Assembly: GCF_000819785.1 (NCBI RefSeq)
Contig: NZ_CDBK01000047.1
Coordinates: 1 to 64,000, forward strand
DNA from: Aeromonas caviae
GTDB taxonomy: Bacteria; Pseudomonadota; Gammaproteobacteria; Enterobacterales; Aeromonadaceae
Length of the DNA stretch: 64,000 nucleotides
Direction: 5' to 3'
Shown one piece after another: positions 33,811 to 42,688 of the stretch; the first letter of the stretch is position 1, and every line of letters starts with the position of its first letter. The position numbers and the translations under genes were made by a program. The notes beneath the pieces were generated by a model that was not told where the DNA came from, searched no databases, and saw nothing but the letters and a program-made list of their open reading frames with translations.

Positions 33811-35202
33811 TCAGGAGGCGGTCAGCACCCGGTGCATGGGGGCGGAAGCACGCCCTCCGGCAGGGCTCAGGGCCCGCCACTCCCGCCACAGCAGCCAGCA
33901 CAGGGGGGGCGTCAGCAGCAGCACGGTGGCGGGCTGTGCCATCAAGACCCCGTCGCGCCCCCACCAGAGGGGCAGCAGGAAGATGAGGGGCAGCAGCAGC
34001 ACCGTCTTGGCCACGGAGATGACGAGGGCCTGGCGGGTGCGGGCCATGGCCTGCAACAGCACGATGCCGAACATGACGATCCCCTCCAGGGGCAGGGCAG
34101 CGAGGTTGAGGGTCAGGCTGCTGATGGCGGCGGCGAGCAGCTCTGCGTCCTGATCCCCGGTGTAGAGCATGGCGACCGGCTGCGGCAGCAGCTGGACAAT
34201 CAGCCAGACCCCCAGGCCATAGACCAGGGTGATCTTGAGCCCCATCGCCATCAGGAACTGGAGGTCGCGATGGCGGCCGGCCCCGGCTGCCTGGCTCACC
34301 AGGGGCTGGATGCCAAACGCCAGTCCCTGCAGGATGACGATGAAGACTGCCTCCGTGTATCCCGCCACGGTGAAGCCCGCCAGATCCTTGACCGTGCCGT
34401 GCATCATCAGCTGGCTGTTGTGCAGCAGCAACAGTAGCCCCAGGTTGAACTGGGCGATGAGGCTCGGCAGCCCGGTGAAGAGCAGGCCGGGCATGGCCGG
34501 GAAGCGGGGCACCAGCTGGCGCCAGGTCAGCCGCAACCGGGCGTGGCGGGTGAAGAAGTACCCCAGGCCGAGCAGGCTGACCACGGCCTCCGAGAGGAGG
34601 GTGGCCTGGGCCGTGCCGGTGAGGCCGAGCCCGAGCCGGCCCACCATGATGTAGTTGAGCAGGATGTTGAGGAGGGCGCCGCCGCTCACCAGTACCATGG
34701 CGAGGCGAGGGCGGCCGTCGTTGCGAAGCAGGTAGGGCACCGCCAGGTTGCTGGCGAGCAGCAGGGTGCCACCGCCAATCCAGGTGAGGTAGTCGCTGGC
34801 CTGCTGCCAGGTGTCGGTGCCGGGGGCCATTCCCAGGGCCTGCAGGATATCGGTGTGCCAGTGGTGCAGCAGCAGCGGCGCTACCGTGCCCAGGATCAGC
34901 AGCAGCCAGAGGGCGCTGACCAGAGCCTGGCGGGCCAGAGCGAGGTTCCTGGCGCCCTGCTGGAAGGAGATGGCGGTGGCGGCCCCCATGGCGATCATGG
35001 CGGCGAGGCCGATGAGCACCATGATGACCGGATAGACCAGGTTGATGCCGGCAAGGCCGGCGGCCCCCACGTAGTGGCCGACGAAGATGCCGTCTACCAG
35101 GTAGTAGGCGCCGGAGACCAGCATGGCCATGACGGAGGGGAGGGCATAGCCCCAGAAACGGCGGGCCATGGCCCGTTGACGCAGGCGGAAGTAGGCGGAC
35201 AT
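33811..35202 (-). CDS. MATE family multidrug or toxin efflux transporter
   Basis: A 463-residue protein with about twelve hydrophobic helices. The N-terminal RRFWGYALPSVMAMLVSGAYYLVDGIFVGHYVG and the internal repeat beginning LPSLIAQFNLGLLLLLHNSQ fit the MATE fold, closest in style to the MepA/DinF side of the family. It should export cationic drugs or metabolites in exchange for Na+ or H+; the substrate is unknown. The LysR gene lies 106 bp upstream on the same strand and may regulate it. Convergent with accA. Confidence 0.85.
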   Translation of the reverse strand: MSAYFRLRQRAMARRFWGYALPSVMAMLVSGAYYLVDGIFVGHYVGAAGLAGINLVYPVIMVLIGLAAMIAMGAATAISFQQGARNLALARQALVSALWLLLILGTVAPLLLHHWHTDILQALGMAPGTDTWQQASDYLTWIGGGTLLLASNLAVPYLLRNDGRPRLAMVLVSGGALLNILLNYIMVGRLGLGLTGTAQATLLSEAVVSLLGLGYFFTRHARLRLTWRQLVPRFPAMPGLLFTGLPSLIAQFNLGLLLLLHNSQLMMHGTVKDLAGFTVAGYTEAVFIVILQGLAFGIQPLVSQAAGAGRHRDLQFLMAMGLKITLVYGLGVWLIVQLLPQPVAMLYTGDQDAELLAAAISSLTLNLAALPLEGIVMFGIVLLQAMARTRQALVISVAKTVLLLPLIFLLPLWWGRDGVLMAQPATVLLLTPPLCWLLWREWRALSPAGGRASAPMHRVLTAS

Positions 35203-35308
35203 ATCTGTACTCGGGAAAAGGGCCGGAATCGAGCAGACAGTCTAGTTTCTTATGGTTTAATTGATAATCAGGCTTTCATTTGATGAATTGCTGAATTTAT
35301 TTCATCAA

Positions 35309-36214
35309 TCAGCGGATCCTGTGATACTCCTTCAACATGTCGATCAGGGCTCGCAGCCCTTGCCCCAGCTGGTGCCGGCCCGGATAGAAGAGGTTGAACC
35401 CGGCAAAGCTGGGGCTCCAGTCATCCAGCACGCTCACCAGCCGCCCCGATGCCAGGGCGTCGAACACCTCCCCCTCATGGCAGTAGGCAAGCCCGAGCCC
35501 CGCCTCGGCCGCCCCCAGGTAGAGCGCGGGCGTGCTGGTGGTGAGCGGGCCCGTCACTTCGATCTCCAGCAGTTCCCCCTCGGCGGCAAAGGCCCAGCGA
35601 TAGTGGTGATGGGGCGTGAGCCGGTAGCCGATGCAGTCGTGCTGGCGCAGATCCGAGGGGTGGCGAGGGGTGCCACGCCGTGCCAGATAGTCGGGGGAGC
35701 CCACCACCAGATAGCGCTGCTGCGGGCCCAGGGGAACCGAGATCATCTCCTGGGGCAGCAGGTCGCCGTAGAAGAGGGCGGCGTCGTAGCCATCCTCGAT
35801 GAGGCGGGGCATCAGCTCCAGCTCCTCCACCTCCACCTGCATGCGCGGGTAGCGCACCAGATAGTCGATGAGCACCGGGGCCAGCACCTCCTGGATGGCG
35901 GCTCGGGGGGCACAGAGCCTGAGCCTGCCCACGGGTTCGCCCGCGTGGCGCGTCAGCTCCGCCAGCGCCGCCTCCAGTTGCCCCAGGGTCGGCAGTACCT
36001 GGGCCAGCAGCCGTTCGCCCGCCTCGGTCGGCACCACGGCCCGGGTGCTGCGATTGAGCAGCCTGACGGCCAGGCGACTCTCCAGCCCTTTGAGGGCATG
36101 ACTCAGGGCCGAGGCGGAGACCCCGAGCTCGAGGGCGGCCTTGCTGAAACTGCGGTGACGGGCGACGGCGGCAAACACGGCCAGCTCGGCGAGATCGGTG
36201 CGGGAGAGGGTCAT
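35309..36214 (-). CDS. LysR family transcriptional regulator
   Basis: A 301-residue regulator. The N-terminal helix-turn-helix is in LAELAVFAAVARHRSFSKAA and ELGVSASALSHALKGLE (residues about 7-44), followed by a periplasmic-binding-like effector domain (about 90-295). The start at 36214 is chosen for the family start MTLSRTDLAELAVF; the longer frame to 36418 crosses the CRP-like site. No good ribosome site is visible. It is divergent from sdaC and upstream of the MATE gene, so either may be its target. The effector cannot be predicted. Confidence 0.88.
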   Translation of the reverse strand: MTLSRTDLAELAVFAAVARHRSFSKAALELGVSASALSHALKGLESRLAVRLLNRSTRAVVPTEAGERLLAQVLPTLGQLEAALAELTRHAGEPVGRLRLCAPRAAIQEVLAPVLIDYLVRYPRMQVEVEELELMPRLIEDGYDAALFYGDLLPQEMISVPLGPQQRYLVVGSPDYLARRGTPRHPSDLRQHDCIGYRLTPHHHYRWAFAAEGELLEIEVTGPLTTSTPALYLGAAEAGLGLAYCHEGEVFDALASGRLVSVLDDWSPSFAGFNLFYPGRHQLGQGLRALIDMLKEYHRIR

Positions 36215-36709
36215 GGTCGGTACGCAGAAAAGGGGCGGACACAAAGGGTACGCCATGGGGCGACGGGAGACAATCGGGGGGCAATGAGGGGGTTGTGACA
36301 AAATTGTTGCGCGTCTCAAGGTGAGGTGGATCACACCAAAAAGTTTATATGTTAAAAAAAAATCGCAATATGGCGATTCAAGTGTGATCTGAAGCGACGG
36401 AAAGGCGATTCCAATCAAACTTTGGTTGATTAATTCAAAAAAACGCTGTGATTAATAGTGCCTTTTAACTAGAGTCATCTCATCGGATGAGGTGAGCGTT
36501 ATCCCGTTGTTAACGAGCGAGCACGATCCCCTCTGTATTACGACTCCCCGCCCGTGTTTGTTGCAATCAGGTTGCCACAGGGAGTGGCGGCCGGATGGCC
36601 GGGGCGGAGGAACAAACAGGACGAATAGCTGGAGTTCCAGGGAAAGGAACCGGGCCCAGGCCCACTGACAAGTTAAGATCCCACTTTCCTTGATGACAGG
36701 AACACCCCT
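36215..36709. promoter_or_regulatory. Divergent control region between the LysR gene and sdaC
   Basis: 495 bp. A good CRP site GGTGA-GGTGGA-TCACA lies at 36320-36335. AATCGC (36361-36366) and GCGATT (36373-36378) form an inverted repeat, and a CRP half-site TGTGA at 36383-36387 follows. A possible 32-codon leader ORF lies at 36595-36693. Activation of sdaC by CRP is known in E. coli; binding of the adjacent LysR protein to the inverted repeat is a guess. The promoter boxes could not be fixed. Confidence 0.55.
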
Positions 36710-38002
36710 ATGTCTGACATGAACATTGCAGTTGAAGGCAGCTTGAGCAAAGCCTCCTCCCGTGGCATCAACAAGGCCGACGTGGTCTGGATGCTGGGTC
36801 TGTACGGTACCGCCATCGGCGCCGGTGTCCTCTTCCTGCCGATCAATGCCGGTGTCGGTGGCCTGTGGCCGCTGGTCGCCATGCTGATCCTGGCCCTGCC
36901 GCTGACCTTCTTCGCCCACCGTGGCCTGACCCGCTTCGTGCTGTCCGGCTCCACCCGTGACGGCGACATCACCGAGGTGGTGGAAGAGCACTTCGGCAAG
37001 ACCGCAGGCAAGTTCATCACCCTGCTCTACTTCTTCGCCATCTACCCCATCCTGCTGATGTACTCCGTGGCCATTACCAACACCGTCGAGAGCCTGATGG
37101 TGCACCAGCTGGGCATGACGGCACCTCCCCGTGCCATCCTCTCCCTGGTGCTGATCCTGGGCCTGATGGCGATCGTTCGCCTGGGCGGCCAGGTCATCGT
37201 CAAGGCGATGAGCGTGCTGGTCTTCCCGTTCGTGGTCACCCTGATGGGCCTGGCGGTCTACCTGATCCCGCACTGGAACGGTGCCATCATCACCGAAGCC
37301 CCGGCGCTGGGTGAGGCCTTCAATGGTGACTTCATCAAGACCCTGTGGCTGGCCATCCCGGTGATGGTGTTCTCCTTCAACCACTCCCCGATCATCTCCT
37401 CCTTCGCGGTGGACAACAAAGGCCGCTACGGCGCCAACGCCGAGAAGAAGTGCAGCAACATCCTGCTGGGCGCCCACGTCATGATGGTGATGACAGTGAT
37501 GTTCTTCGTGTTCAGCTGCGTGCTGAGCCTCTCCCCGGCTGACCTGGCGGCGGCCAAGGAGCAGAACATCTCCATCCTCTCCTACCTGGCCAACCACTTC
37601 GACAACCCGGTGATCGCCACCGTGGCACCGCTCATCGCCATGGTTGCCATCAGCAAGTCCTTCCTGGGTCACTACCTGGGTGCGCAAGAGGGCATGAACG
37701 GCCTGATGGCCAAGTCCCTGCGCGAGAAGGGCAAGAACGTCGACGTCAAGCAGCTGAACAAGGTGACCGCGGTCTTCATGATCCTGACCACCTGGGCCGT
37801 GGCCACCATCAACCCGAGCATCCTCGGCATGATTGAAGATCTGGGCGGCCCCATCATCGCCATGCTGCTCTTCCTGATGCCGATGTACGCCATCGCCAAG
37901 GTACCGGCCATGCGCAAATATGCCGGCAACCTCAGCAACGGCTTCGTCACCCTCATCGGCCTCATCGCCATGTCCGGCATCATCTACAAGCTGATTGCCT
38001 GA
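36710..38002 (+). CDS. sdaC: Serine/proton symporter SdaC (HAAAP family)
   Basis: A 430-residue transporter of about 11 helices, nearly the same length as E. coli SdaC (429). Shared segments include [45 protein letters not shown] and [15 protein letters not shown]. It imports L-serine with protons. AGGA lies before the first ATG, and a second in-frame ATG follows at residue 4. In E. coli the next gene is serine deaminase sdaB; here a terminator and yjeH follow instead. A threonine role is possible. Confidence 0.93.
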   Translation: MSDMNIAVEGSLSKASSRGINKADVVWMLGLYGTAIGAGVLFLPINAGVGGLWPLVAMLILALPLTFFAHRGLTRFVLSGSTRDGDITEVVEEHFGKTAGKFITLLYFFAIYPILLMYSVAITNTVESLMVHQLGMTAPPRAILSLVLILGLMAIVRLGGQVIVKAMSVLVFPFVVTLMGLAVYLIPHWNGAIITEAPALGEAFNGDFIKTLWLAIPVMVFSFNHSPIISSFAVDNKGRYGANAEKKCSNILLGAHVMMVMTVMFFVFSCVLSLSPADLAAAKEQNISILSYLANHFDNPVIATVAPLIAMVAISKSFLGHYLGAQEGMNGLMAKSLREKGKNVDVKQLNKVTAVFMILTTWAVATINPSILGMIEDLGGPIIAMLLFLMPMYAIAKVPAMRKYAGNLSNGFVTLIGLIAMSGIIYKLIA

Positions 38003-38028
38003 TGACAGCGTTCATCCCTGTGAGAAAG

Positions 38029-38051
38029 CCGCCCCCCGGGGCGGTTTTTTT
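38029..38051 (+). terminator. Intrinsic terminator of sdaC
   Basis: CCGCCCC (38029-38035) and GGGGCGG (38038-38044) followed by seven T. Confidence 0.85.
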
Positions 38052-38127
38052 ATGGGCACAAATGCTTAACAAAGCGGTGGTGGCGGCCTAACATGGCGGG
38101 ATGTTTTTCTAGACGGGACAACAGGAT

Positions 38128-39408
38128 ATGTCTGGGTTGAAAAAGGATCTCGGGCTCTGGCAGGGGATGGGGCTGCTCGCCACCTCCCTGCTCGGTACCG
38201 GGATCTTCGTGGTACCGGCCACCGCCGCCTCGCTGGCGGGAGGGGCGTCGCTGTGGGCCTGGTTGCTGCTGATTGCCCTGGTGCTGCCTATCGCCTTTAC
38301 CTTCGCCCGCCTTGGGCGGCGTTATCCCCACGCGGGTGGCGCCCCCCATCTGATTGGCCTCGCCTTTGGCAACGGCGCCGAGCGCTTCTCCGCTTTCCTC
38401 TTTCTGGCGGTGCTGCCGGTGGGCCTGCCTGCTGCCCTCACCATCGCCGCCGGTTTCTGGCACGCCCTGTTCGACATGGGGGAGTGGACCCTCTGGGGCA
38501 TCCAGCTGCTTACCCTGCTCGGGGTCTTTCTGCTGGGGCTGCGGGGAGCGCGCTCCTCCGGCAACCTGCAACTGCTGATCGCCCTGGCCATTCTGGGGCT
38601 CACCCTGCTTATCTGGGTCAAGGGGGATCTCAGCTGGCGCGATGCCGCCCAGCCTCTGCCAACGGCGAGCGAGTGGCCCGCCATGGGCTCGGCGCTGGCG
38701 GTGATGTTCTGGTGTTTCGTGGGGCTCGAGGCCTTCGCCCACATGGGGGAGGAGTTCAAGCGGCCAGAGCGGGACTACCCCCTTGCCCTGCTGGGGGGCG
38801 TGCTGCTGGCGGGGCTCATCTACTGGGTGCACTCGCTGGTGGTGCTCAAATATGACCTCTACGGGGACGAGGCGACCAATGCCACCGCCATTCCGGCCCT
38901 GCTCTCCCTGTTGTTCGGCCCCACCGCCAAGTGGCTGGTGGCGGTGCTGGGCTATCTCTCCTGCTTCGCCAGCATCAACATCTACCTGCAAGGTTTTGCG
39001 CGCCTTATCTGGAGCATGGCGCGGGAGGGCAAACTGCCGGTCTCCCTCTCTCGCCTCTCGGCCCGGGGCGCTCCCCTGCATGCCCTTGCCTGGGTGCTCG
39101 CCATCTGTTTCGTCTCCATCACCCTGATCCTCTGGTTACGTCTGCCCCTCGATGCGTTGATCCGCTACGCCAATGGCAACTTCGTGCTGGTCTATCTGCT
39201 CTGCATGGCGGCCGGCTGGCGCTTGTTGTCGGGTACCGGCAAGGGGCTGGCGGGCCTCAGCGTGCTGCTCTGTGCCTTGGTGCTGCTGGCCCTCGCCACC
39301 CAGGTGCTCTATGCCGTCGTGCTGAGCCTGGGGTATGGCGGCTTCTCCCTGTGGCGGCGCAGACGCCGCCGCTCGGCGTCCGATGAGGGTGTCTGCGCCA
39401 TCAAGTAA
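38128..39408 (+). CDS. yjeH: L-methionine and branched-chain amino acid exporter YjeH
   Basis: A 426-residue APC-superfamily protein with about 12 helices. It starts MSGLKKDLGLWQGMGLLATS, and the segments LLGTGIFVVPA, LPVGLPAALTIAAGF, MFWCFVGLEAFAHMGEEF and YLSCFASINIYLQGFARL closely parallel E. coli YjeH. That protein exports methionine and branched-chain amino acids. An Arg-rich stretch (RRRRRR) lies near the cytoplasmic C-terminus. The gene appears to be transcribed alone. Confidence 0.9.
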   Translation: MSGLKKDLGLWQGMGLLATSLLGTGIFVVPATAASLAGGASLWAWLLLIALVLPIAFTFARLGRRYPHAGGAPHLIGLAFGNGAERFSAFLFLAVLPVGLPAALTIAAGFWHALFDMGEWTLWGIQLLTLLGVFLLGLRGARSSGNLQLLIALAILGLTLLIWVKGDLSWRDAAQPLPTASEWPAMGSALAVMFWCFVGLEAFAHMGEEFKRPERDYPLALLGGVLLAGLIYWVHSLVVLKYDLYGDEATNATAIPALLSLLFGPTAKWLVAVLGYLSCFASINIYLQGFARLIWSMAREGKLPVSLSRLSARGAPLHALAWVLAICFVSITLILWLRLPLDALIRYANGNFVLVYLLCMAAGWRLLSGTGKGLAGLSVLLCALVLLALATQVLYAVVLSLGYGGFSLWRRRRRRSASDEGVCAIK

Positions 39409-39414
39409 CTCCCG

Positions 39415-39440
39415 AAAAAAAGCCCCGCAGTGCGGGGCTT
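39415..39440. terminator. Terminator between yjeH and the GNAT gene, stronger on the minus strand
   Basis: AAGCCCCGC (39420-39428) and GCGGGGCTT (39432-39440). A run of seven A on the left gives a T run for the minus strand; the plus side has only GTTGTTG. Confidence 0.85.
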
Positions 39441-39451
39441 GTTGTTGCGGG

Positions 39452-39988
39452 TCACAGGCTGGCGGGCAGGTCGCTGCGCAAGATGGCGTAGTGGCGCAGG
39501 GAGATGAAGCCATCCCCCTTGCGCTCGCACTCCCGCGCCGTTCCCTCGTAGTGAAAACCGGCCCGCTCCAGCAGGCGGGCGGAGGGGCGGTTGGGCTCCT
39601 CCACCACCGCCATAAGCCGGTGCAGGTCGGTGGTGCGGTAAGTGAGCGGCAGCCAGAGTTGCAGCGCCGCGCTCATCACCCCCTTGCCCCAGTGTTCGGG
39701 ATAGAGCCAGTAGCCCAGCTCGGCACACCGGTGAGTCGGGTCGGCATCGTTGTAGCCGATGGCCCCCAGCGGTTCGTCCGTGTGCCGGTCGCGAATGAGA
39801 TGCCAGGCGCCACGGCCGGTGCGGGTCAGCTCGGCATACCAATCCATCTGTGCCCGGCATGCCGCCAGGCTGTCGTAGCTGACGCCGTAGTAGGCGACGA
39901 CCCGGGGATCGGAGAGGCCGCGGAAGATATGGGGCAGGTCGGTGTCGGTGACGGGATCCAGCCTGATGTGGGGTGGTGCTGATGTCAT
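39452..39988 (-). CDS. GNAT family N-acetyltransferase (RimJ/RimL type)
   Basis: A 178-residue enzyme with the acetyl-CoA-binding pattern of the GNAT fold: a central strand AELGYWLYPEHWGKGVMSAAL (helix alpha3 following a Q/RxxGxG-like turn, here PEHWGKG) and VVEEPNRPSARLLERAGFHYEG, typical of RimJ/RimL relatives. The acceptor may be a ribosomal protein, another protein N-terminus or a small amine. It stands alone between two terminator-bounded units, next to the ABC-F gene on the same strand. Confidence 0.87.
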   Translation of the reverse strand: MTSAPPHIRLDPVTDTDLPHIFRGLSDPRVVAYYGVSYDSLAACRAQMDWYAELTRTGRGAWHLIRDRHTDEPLGAIGYNDADPTHRCAELGYWLYPEHWGKGVMSAALQLWLPLTYRTTDLHRLMAVVEEPNRPSARLLERAGFHYEGTARECERKGDGFISLRHYAILRSDLPASL

Positions 39989-40060
39989 GATGACTCCTTG
40001 CGGCCAGCCGTGGCTGGCCGCGTGTGTTGCGTCATAAGAGATAGATGATCCGGGCTGGCG

Positions 40061-41788
40061 TCAGGCAAAGCCGAGGCGCTCGGCAAGGTGCGCCAGCTCG
40101 TCACGCCACTGCTGCTGCAGGCGCGGGGTCTGGTGCCTGGGCTTGCGGGCCAGATCGGCGGCGAGCAGGGCATCGAGCTCATACCAGCGTGCCAGCAGCG
40201 CCTCTTCGTCATCCCCCGTGGCGGCCGCGGTCTGCGGGTCACCTGATCGAGCCGGGCTGCCCGCCTGCGGCAAGGGGGCATCGCCCAGCAGCTCGGCATA
40301 GGCCCGCTCGGCACTGTGAGCCTCCTGGATGCGCCCGTCCTGTATCAGCCAGAAGCGGTTGCAACTGCGCTCGATCAGCTCCCGGTCGTGGGAGACCAGC
40401 AGCACGCCCCCCGGGAAGGCGGCAATCGCCTCGGCCAGCTCCTCCTTGCCCGCCAGATCCAGGTGGTTGGTGGGTTCGTCGAGCCAGAGCATGTGGTGGC
40501 TGCCGAGGGACAGGGCGAGAAACAGCAGCCGTGCCCGCTCGCCCCCGCTCAGGGTGTGCACCTGCTGGCCGTGGCGGGCATAGGGGAAGCCCGCCCGGAT
40601 CAGCGCCTGTCGCCGCGTCACCTCAGGCAGAGGGGCCAGGGGGTACAGCGCGTCGCTCAGGGTGGCGTCGTCAGCCAGCTGCTGCAGGGACTGATCGTAA
40701 TAGGCGATGCTGGCGCCGGGGTGGCAGTACCAGCCCGCCTGCGGACTCAGGTCAGTCAGTTCGCGCCAGCACTGGCGCAGCAGGGAGGACTTGCCGGTGC
40801 CGTTGGCACCGAGCAGGGCAACCCTGTCCCCCGCTCGCAGCCAGAGCCCCTCGGCACGCAGCAGCGGCGGCAGTGCCGATGCCGGCGATACGTCGAGGGC
40901 CTCCAGTCGCAGCAGGGTGTCGGCAGGCAGGCTCACTCCGCGCAGCTCGAGCCGCCAGGGGGCCAGCGCCGCCACCTGGCTCTGCTCCTCCTGCAGGCGG
41001 GCGATGCGCTTTTCCATGGACTTGGCCTGGCGCACCAGCTTCTCGTTGTCATGCTCCCGCCCCCAGATGGCGAGGCGCTTGCTGCTGGCGCTCAGGCGGT
41101 CTATCTCCTTTTGCTCATCCGCCCGGCGCAGGCGGGCCTGCTCATCCTCGGCAGCCAGCGCCGCCCTGGCCTGGCTGCAGGGCAGGGCGAAGCGGTGCAA
41201 CTGGCCATCTCGCAGGATCAGGGTCTGATCCGTGACGCGGTCCAGCAGGCGAGCGTCGTGGGAGACCAGCACGAAGGCGCCGCGCCAGCCCAGCAGAAAC
41301 TGCTCGAGCCAGAGCAGGGCGGGCAAGTCCAGGTGGTTGCTGGGCTCATCGAGCAGCAGCAGGTTGGGTTGGCGCAGCAGGGCGCGCCCTATCTGCAGCC
41401 GGCTGTGCTGGCCACCGCTCAGTGCACTGACCGGCAACGTGGCCTGGGCCTCCAGCTGCAGTTCGGCCAGCAGCTTGTCCACCTGCCATTCGGCGGCGGG
41501 GTCATTGCCCAGTGCATCCAGCAGCACGGCGCGGGTGCTGAGGGTGGAAAGCCCGGCGGGCAGTTGCTGGGCCACGAACTCGCAGCGGCAGGCGGCGGCC
41601 TGCACGACCCGGCCGGCCTGGGGCGTGCGCTCGCCCGCCAGCAGCGCGAGCAATGTGCTCTTGCCGCAGCCGTTGGCGCCGATCAGGCCGAGTCGGTCGC
41701 CTGCGCGAATGCCGAGTTCGAGATGGTCAAATAAGGGAAGGTGCCCCGCACTCATCTGCAGGGAATGGGTACTCATCAGGGTTGTCAT
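40061..41788 (-). CDS. ABC-F family ATPase (ribosome-associated)
   Basis: A 575-residue protein of two ABC domains with no transmembrane segments. Walker A GANGCGKST at 37-45, signature LSGGQ and Walker B LLLLDEPSNHLD form the first domain; GANGTGKSS, LSGGE and MLWLDEPTNHLD the second. The linker (about 200-290) is charged and helical. ABC-F proteins act on the ribosomal E site, as in translation factors (EttA, Uup, YheS) or antibiotic resistance proteins. This one differs from those well-known housekeeping types by sequence feel, so its class is open. It is preceded by a leader ORF with a strong ribosome site, which suggests regulated expression. Confidence 0.9.
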   Translation of the reverse strand: MTTLMSTHSLQMSAGHLPLFDHLELGIRAGDRLGLIGANGCGKSTLLALLAGERTPQAGRVVQAAACRCEFVAQQLPAGLSTLSTRAVLLDALGNDPAAEWQVDKLLAELQLEAQATLPVSALSGGQHSRLQIGRALLRQPNLLLLDEPSNHLDLPALLWLEQFLLGWRGAFVLVSHDARLLDRVTDQTLILRDGQLHRFALPCSQARAALAAEDEQARLRRADEQKEIDRLSASSKRLAIWGREHDNEKLVRQAKSMEKRIARLQEEQSQVAALAPWRLELRGVSLPADTLLRLEALDVSPASALPPLLRAEGLWLRAGDRVALLGANGTGKSSLLRQCWRELTDLSPQAGWYCHPGASIAYYDQSLQQLADDATLSDALYPLAPLPEVTRRQALIRAGFPYARHGQQVHTLSGGERARLLFLALSLGSHHMLWLDEPTNHLDLAGKEELAEAIAAFPGGVLLVSHDRELIERSCNRFWLIQDGRIQEAHSAERAYAELLGDAPLPQAGSPARSGDPQTAAATGDDEEALLARWYELDALLAADLARKPRHQTPRLQQQWRDELAHLAERLGFA

Positions 41789-41903
41789 GCTCTTGCTCTC
41801 TTAAATCGCGGGATAGGAAATCCCTGTCATCAGGAGCGCTGGCGACAACGGCAGAGTCGAGAAAGGTCTCGGTATGGAAGGGAGTCGGCTTTGCTCGAAC
41901 CCG

Positions 41904-41990
41904 CTATCGCAGCGCGATGGTATGCAGGCAAGAGCACTTGAATGTGCCGAACAGGCGAGCCGAGAACATCGGACACGCTTGGATAACCAT
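41904..41990 (-). CDS. Leader ORF (28 codons) upstream of the ABC-F gene
   Basis: On the minus strand AAGGAGG stands six bases before an ATG, the best ribosome site in this region. It opens a 28-codon frame, MVIQACPMFSARLFGTF then KCSCLHTIALR and TAG. A small stem ATCGC/GCGAT overlaps its last codons and stop. The ABC-F ATG lies 115 bases downstream, with further small stems between. The layout is that of a stalling or attenuating leader peptide. Function is inferred, not shown. Confidence 0.6.
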   Translation of the reverse strand: MVIQACPMFSARLFGTFKCSCLHTIALR

Positions 41991-42022
41991 TTTTTACCTC
42001 CTTGTGTTTCGTTATGGCAGGG

Positions 42023-42059
42023 TGCGGCGATTATAGGCACAGAAAAAAACAGGCGTCCA
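42023..42059 (-). promoter_or_regulatory. Promoter of the leader ORF and ABC-F gene
   Basis: On the minus strand a consensus -10 TATAAT (plus 42030-42035) and a -35-like TGGACG (plus 42054-42059) with an 18-base spacer. The leader ATG would lie about 33 bases after the start site. Confidence 0.6.
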
Positions 42060-42105
42060 TCCGCCCTGTGGGGGGCCGTGGGCACCGCATCGGGAGGCGC
42101 GGGGT

Positions 42106-42132
42106 AAAAAAACGCCCCGTGATACGGGGCGT
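42106..42132 (-). terminator. Intrinsic terminator of pliI
   Basis: Minus-strand stem ACGCCCCG/CGGGGCGT (plus 42112-42119 and 42125-42132) followed by seven T. Confidence 0.9.
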
Positions 42133-42138
42133 GGGGGG

Positions 42139-42576
42139 TCAGTCGCGGGGGGTCTTGAGGGCCTCAATCACATCGTCACTGGGGGCCAGCCCCTCTACGT
42201 GGTTGAAGCTCTCCAGCCCCTCCTGGGGATTGATGGTGAGGGCGTCGGCGCTCAGGTAGCTGCCGCTGCCGGCGCTCTCCACCACGACGATGACTTCAGG
42301 CTGCTTGTCGCCGTTGAGATCCAGCAACTTGATCTCCTTGATGCTGCCATCGCGCGGCAGCACCTTGCCGTCGATGAACTGATCCAGCGGAAACTGGGGG
42401 TTGGCACCGGAGTAGAGGCGCACGTCGTAGCTGCCGGTGGAGGCAGGCTCGCCGCGCCCTTCGCTGACGGTCACCACCTGGCCGGAGGGGAGCGTCAGCT
42501 GCTTGAAGAAGCCGTCCGCCGCCTGGCTGGCGAGGGGCAGGGTGAGCAGGCCGAGAGTAAGGAATAAGGCTTTCAT
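42139..42576 (-). CDS. pliI: Periplasmic inhibitor of I-type lysozyme PliI
   Basis: A 145-residue secreted protein. The signal peptide MKALFLTLGLLTLPLASQA ends about residue 19. The mature part has the PliI/PliC-like features LPSGQVVTVSEGRGEPAS, GSYDVRLYSG, LLDLNGDKQPEVIVVVESAG and SGSYLSADAL. SGxxY-type motifs form the lysozyme-blocking loop in this family, which was first described in Aeromonas hydrophila. It protects cells from invertebrate-type lysozyme in animal hosts. It lies downstream of pepO on the same strand, separated by two strong hairpins, and has its own terminator. Confidence 0.9.
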   Translation of the reverse strand: MKALFLTLGLLTLPLASQAADGFFKQLTLPSGQVVTVSEGRGEPASTGSYDVRLYSGANPQFPLDQFIDGKVLPRDGSIKEIKLLDLNGDKQPEVIVVVESAGSGSYLSADALTINPQEGLESFNHVEGLAPSDDVIEALKTPRD

Positions 42577-42613
42577 GGAGAGGACCCTTGTTGCTGCTTG
42601 TGTGTCTGTGACG

Positions 42614-42680
42614 GGCAGGGGACGCTTCCCTGCCACGTCGGAAGCGGGCAGGGGGCCGCTGGTCGGCCGCCCCCTGCCCG
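42614..42680 (-). other. Two GC-rich hairpins between pepO and pliI
   Basis: A perfect 12-bp stem CGGGCAGGGGGC (42645-42656) with GCCCCCTGCCCG (42669-42680), and a second stem GGCAGGG (42614-42620) with CCCTGCC (42628-42634). No long T run follows either, so termination efficiency is uncertain. They may separate pepO from pliI expression. Confidence 0.6.
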
Positions 42681-42688
42681 GGTTGTCA

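Noticed and set aside
41801-42085. 94-codon minus-strand frame upstream of the ABC-F gene
   Set aside because: It uses another frame from the well-started 28-codon leader, lacks a ribosome site and its composition is not protein-like.
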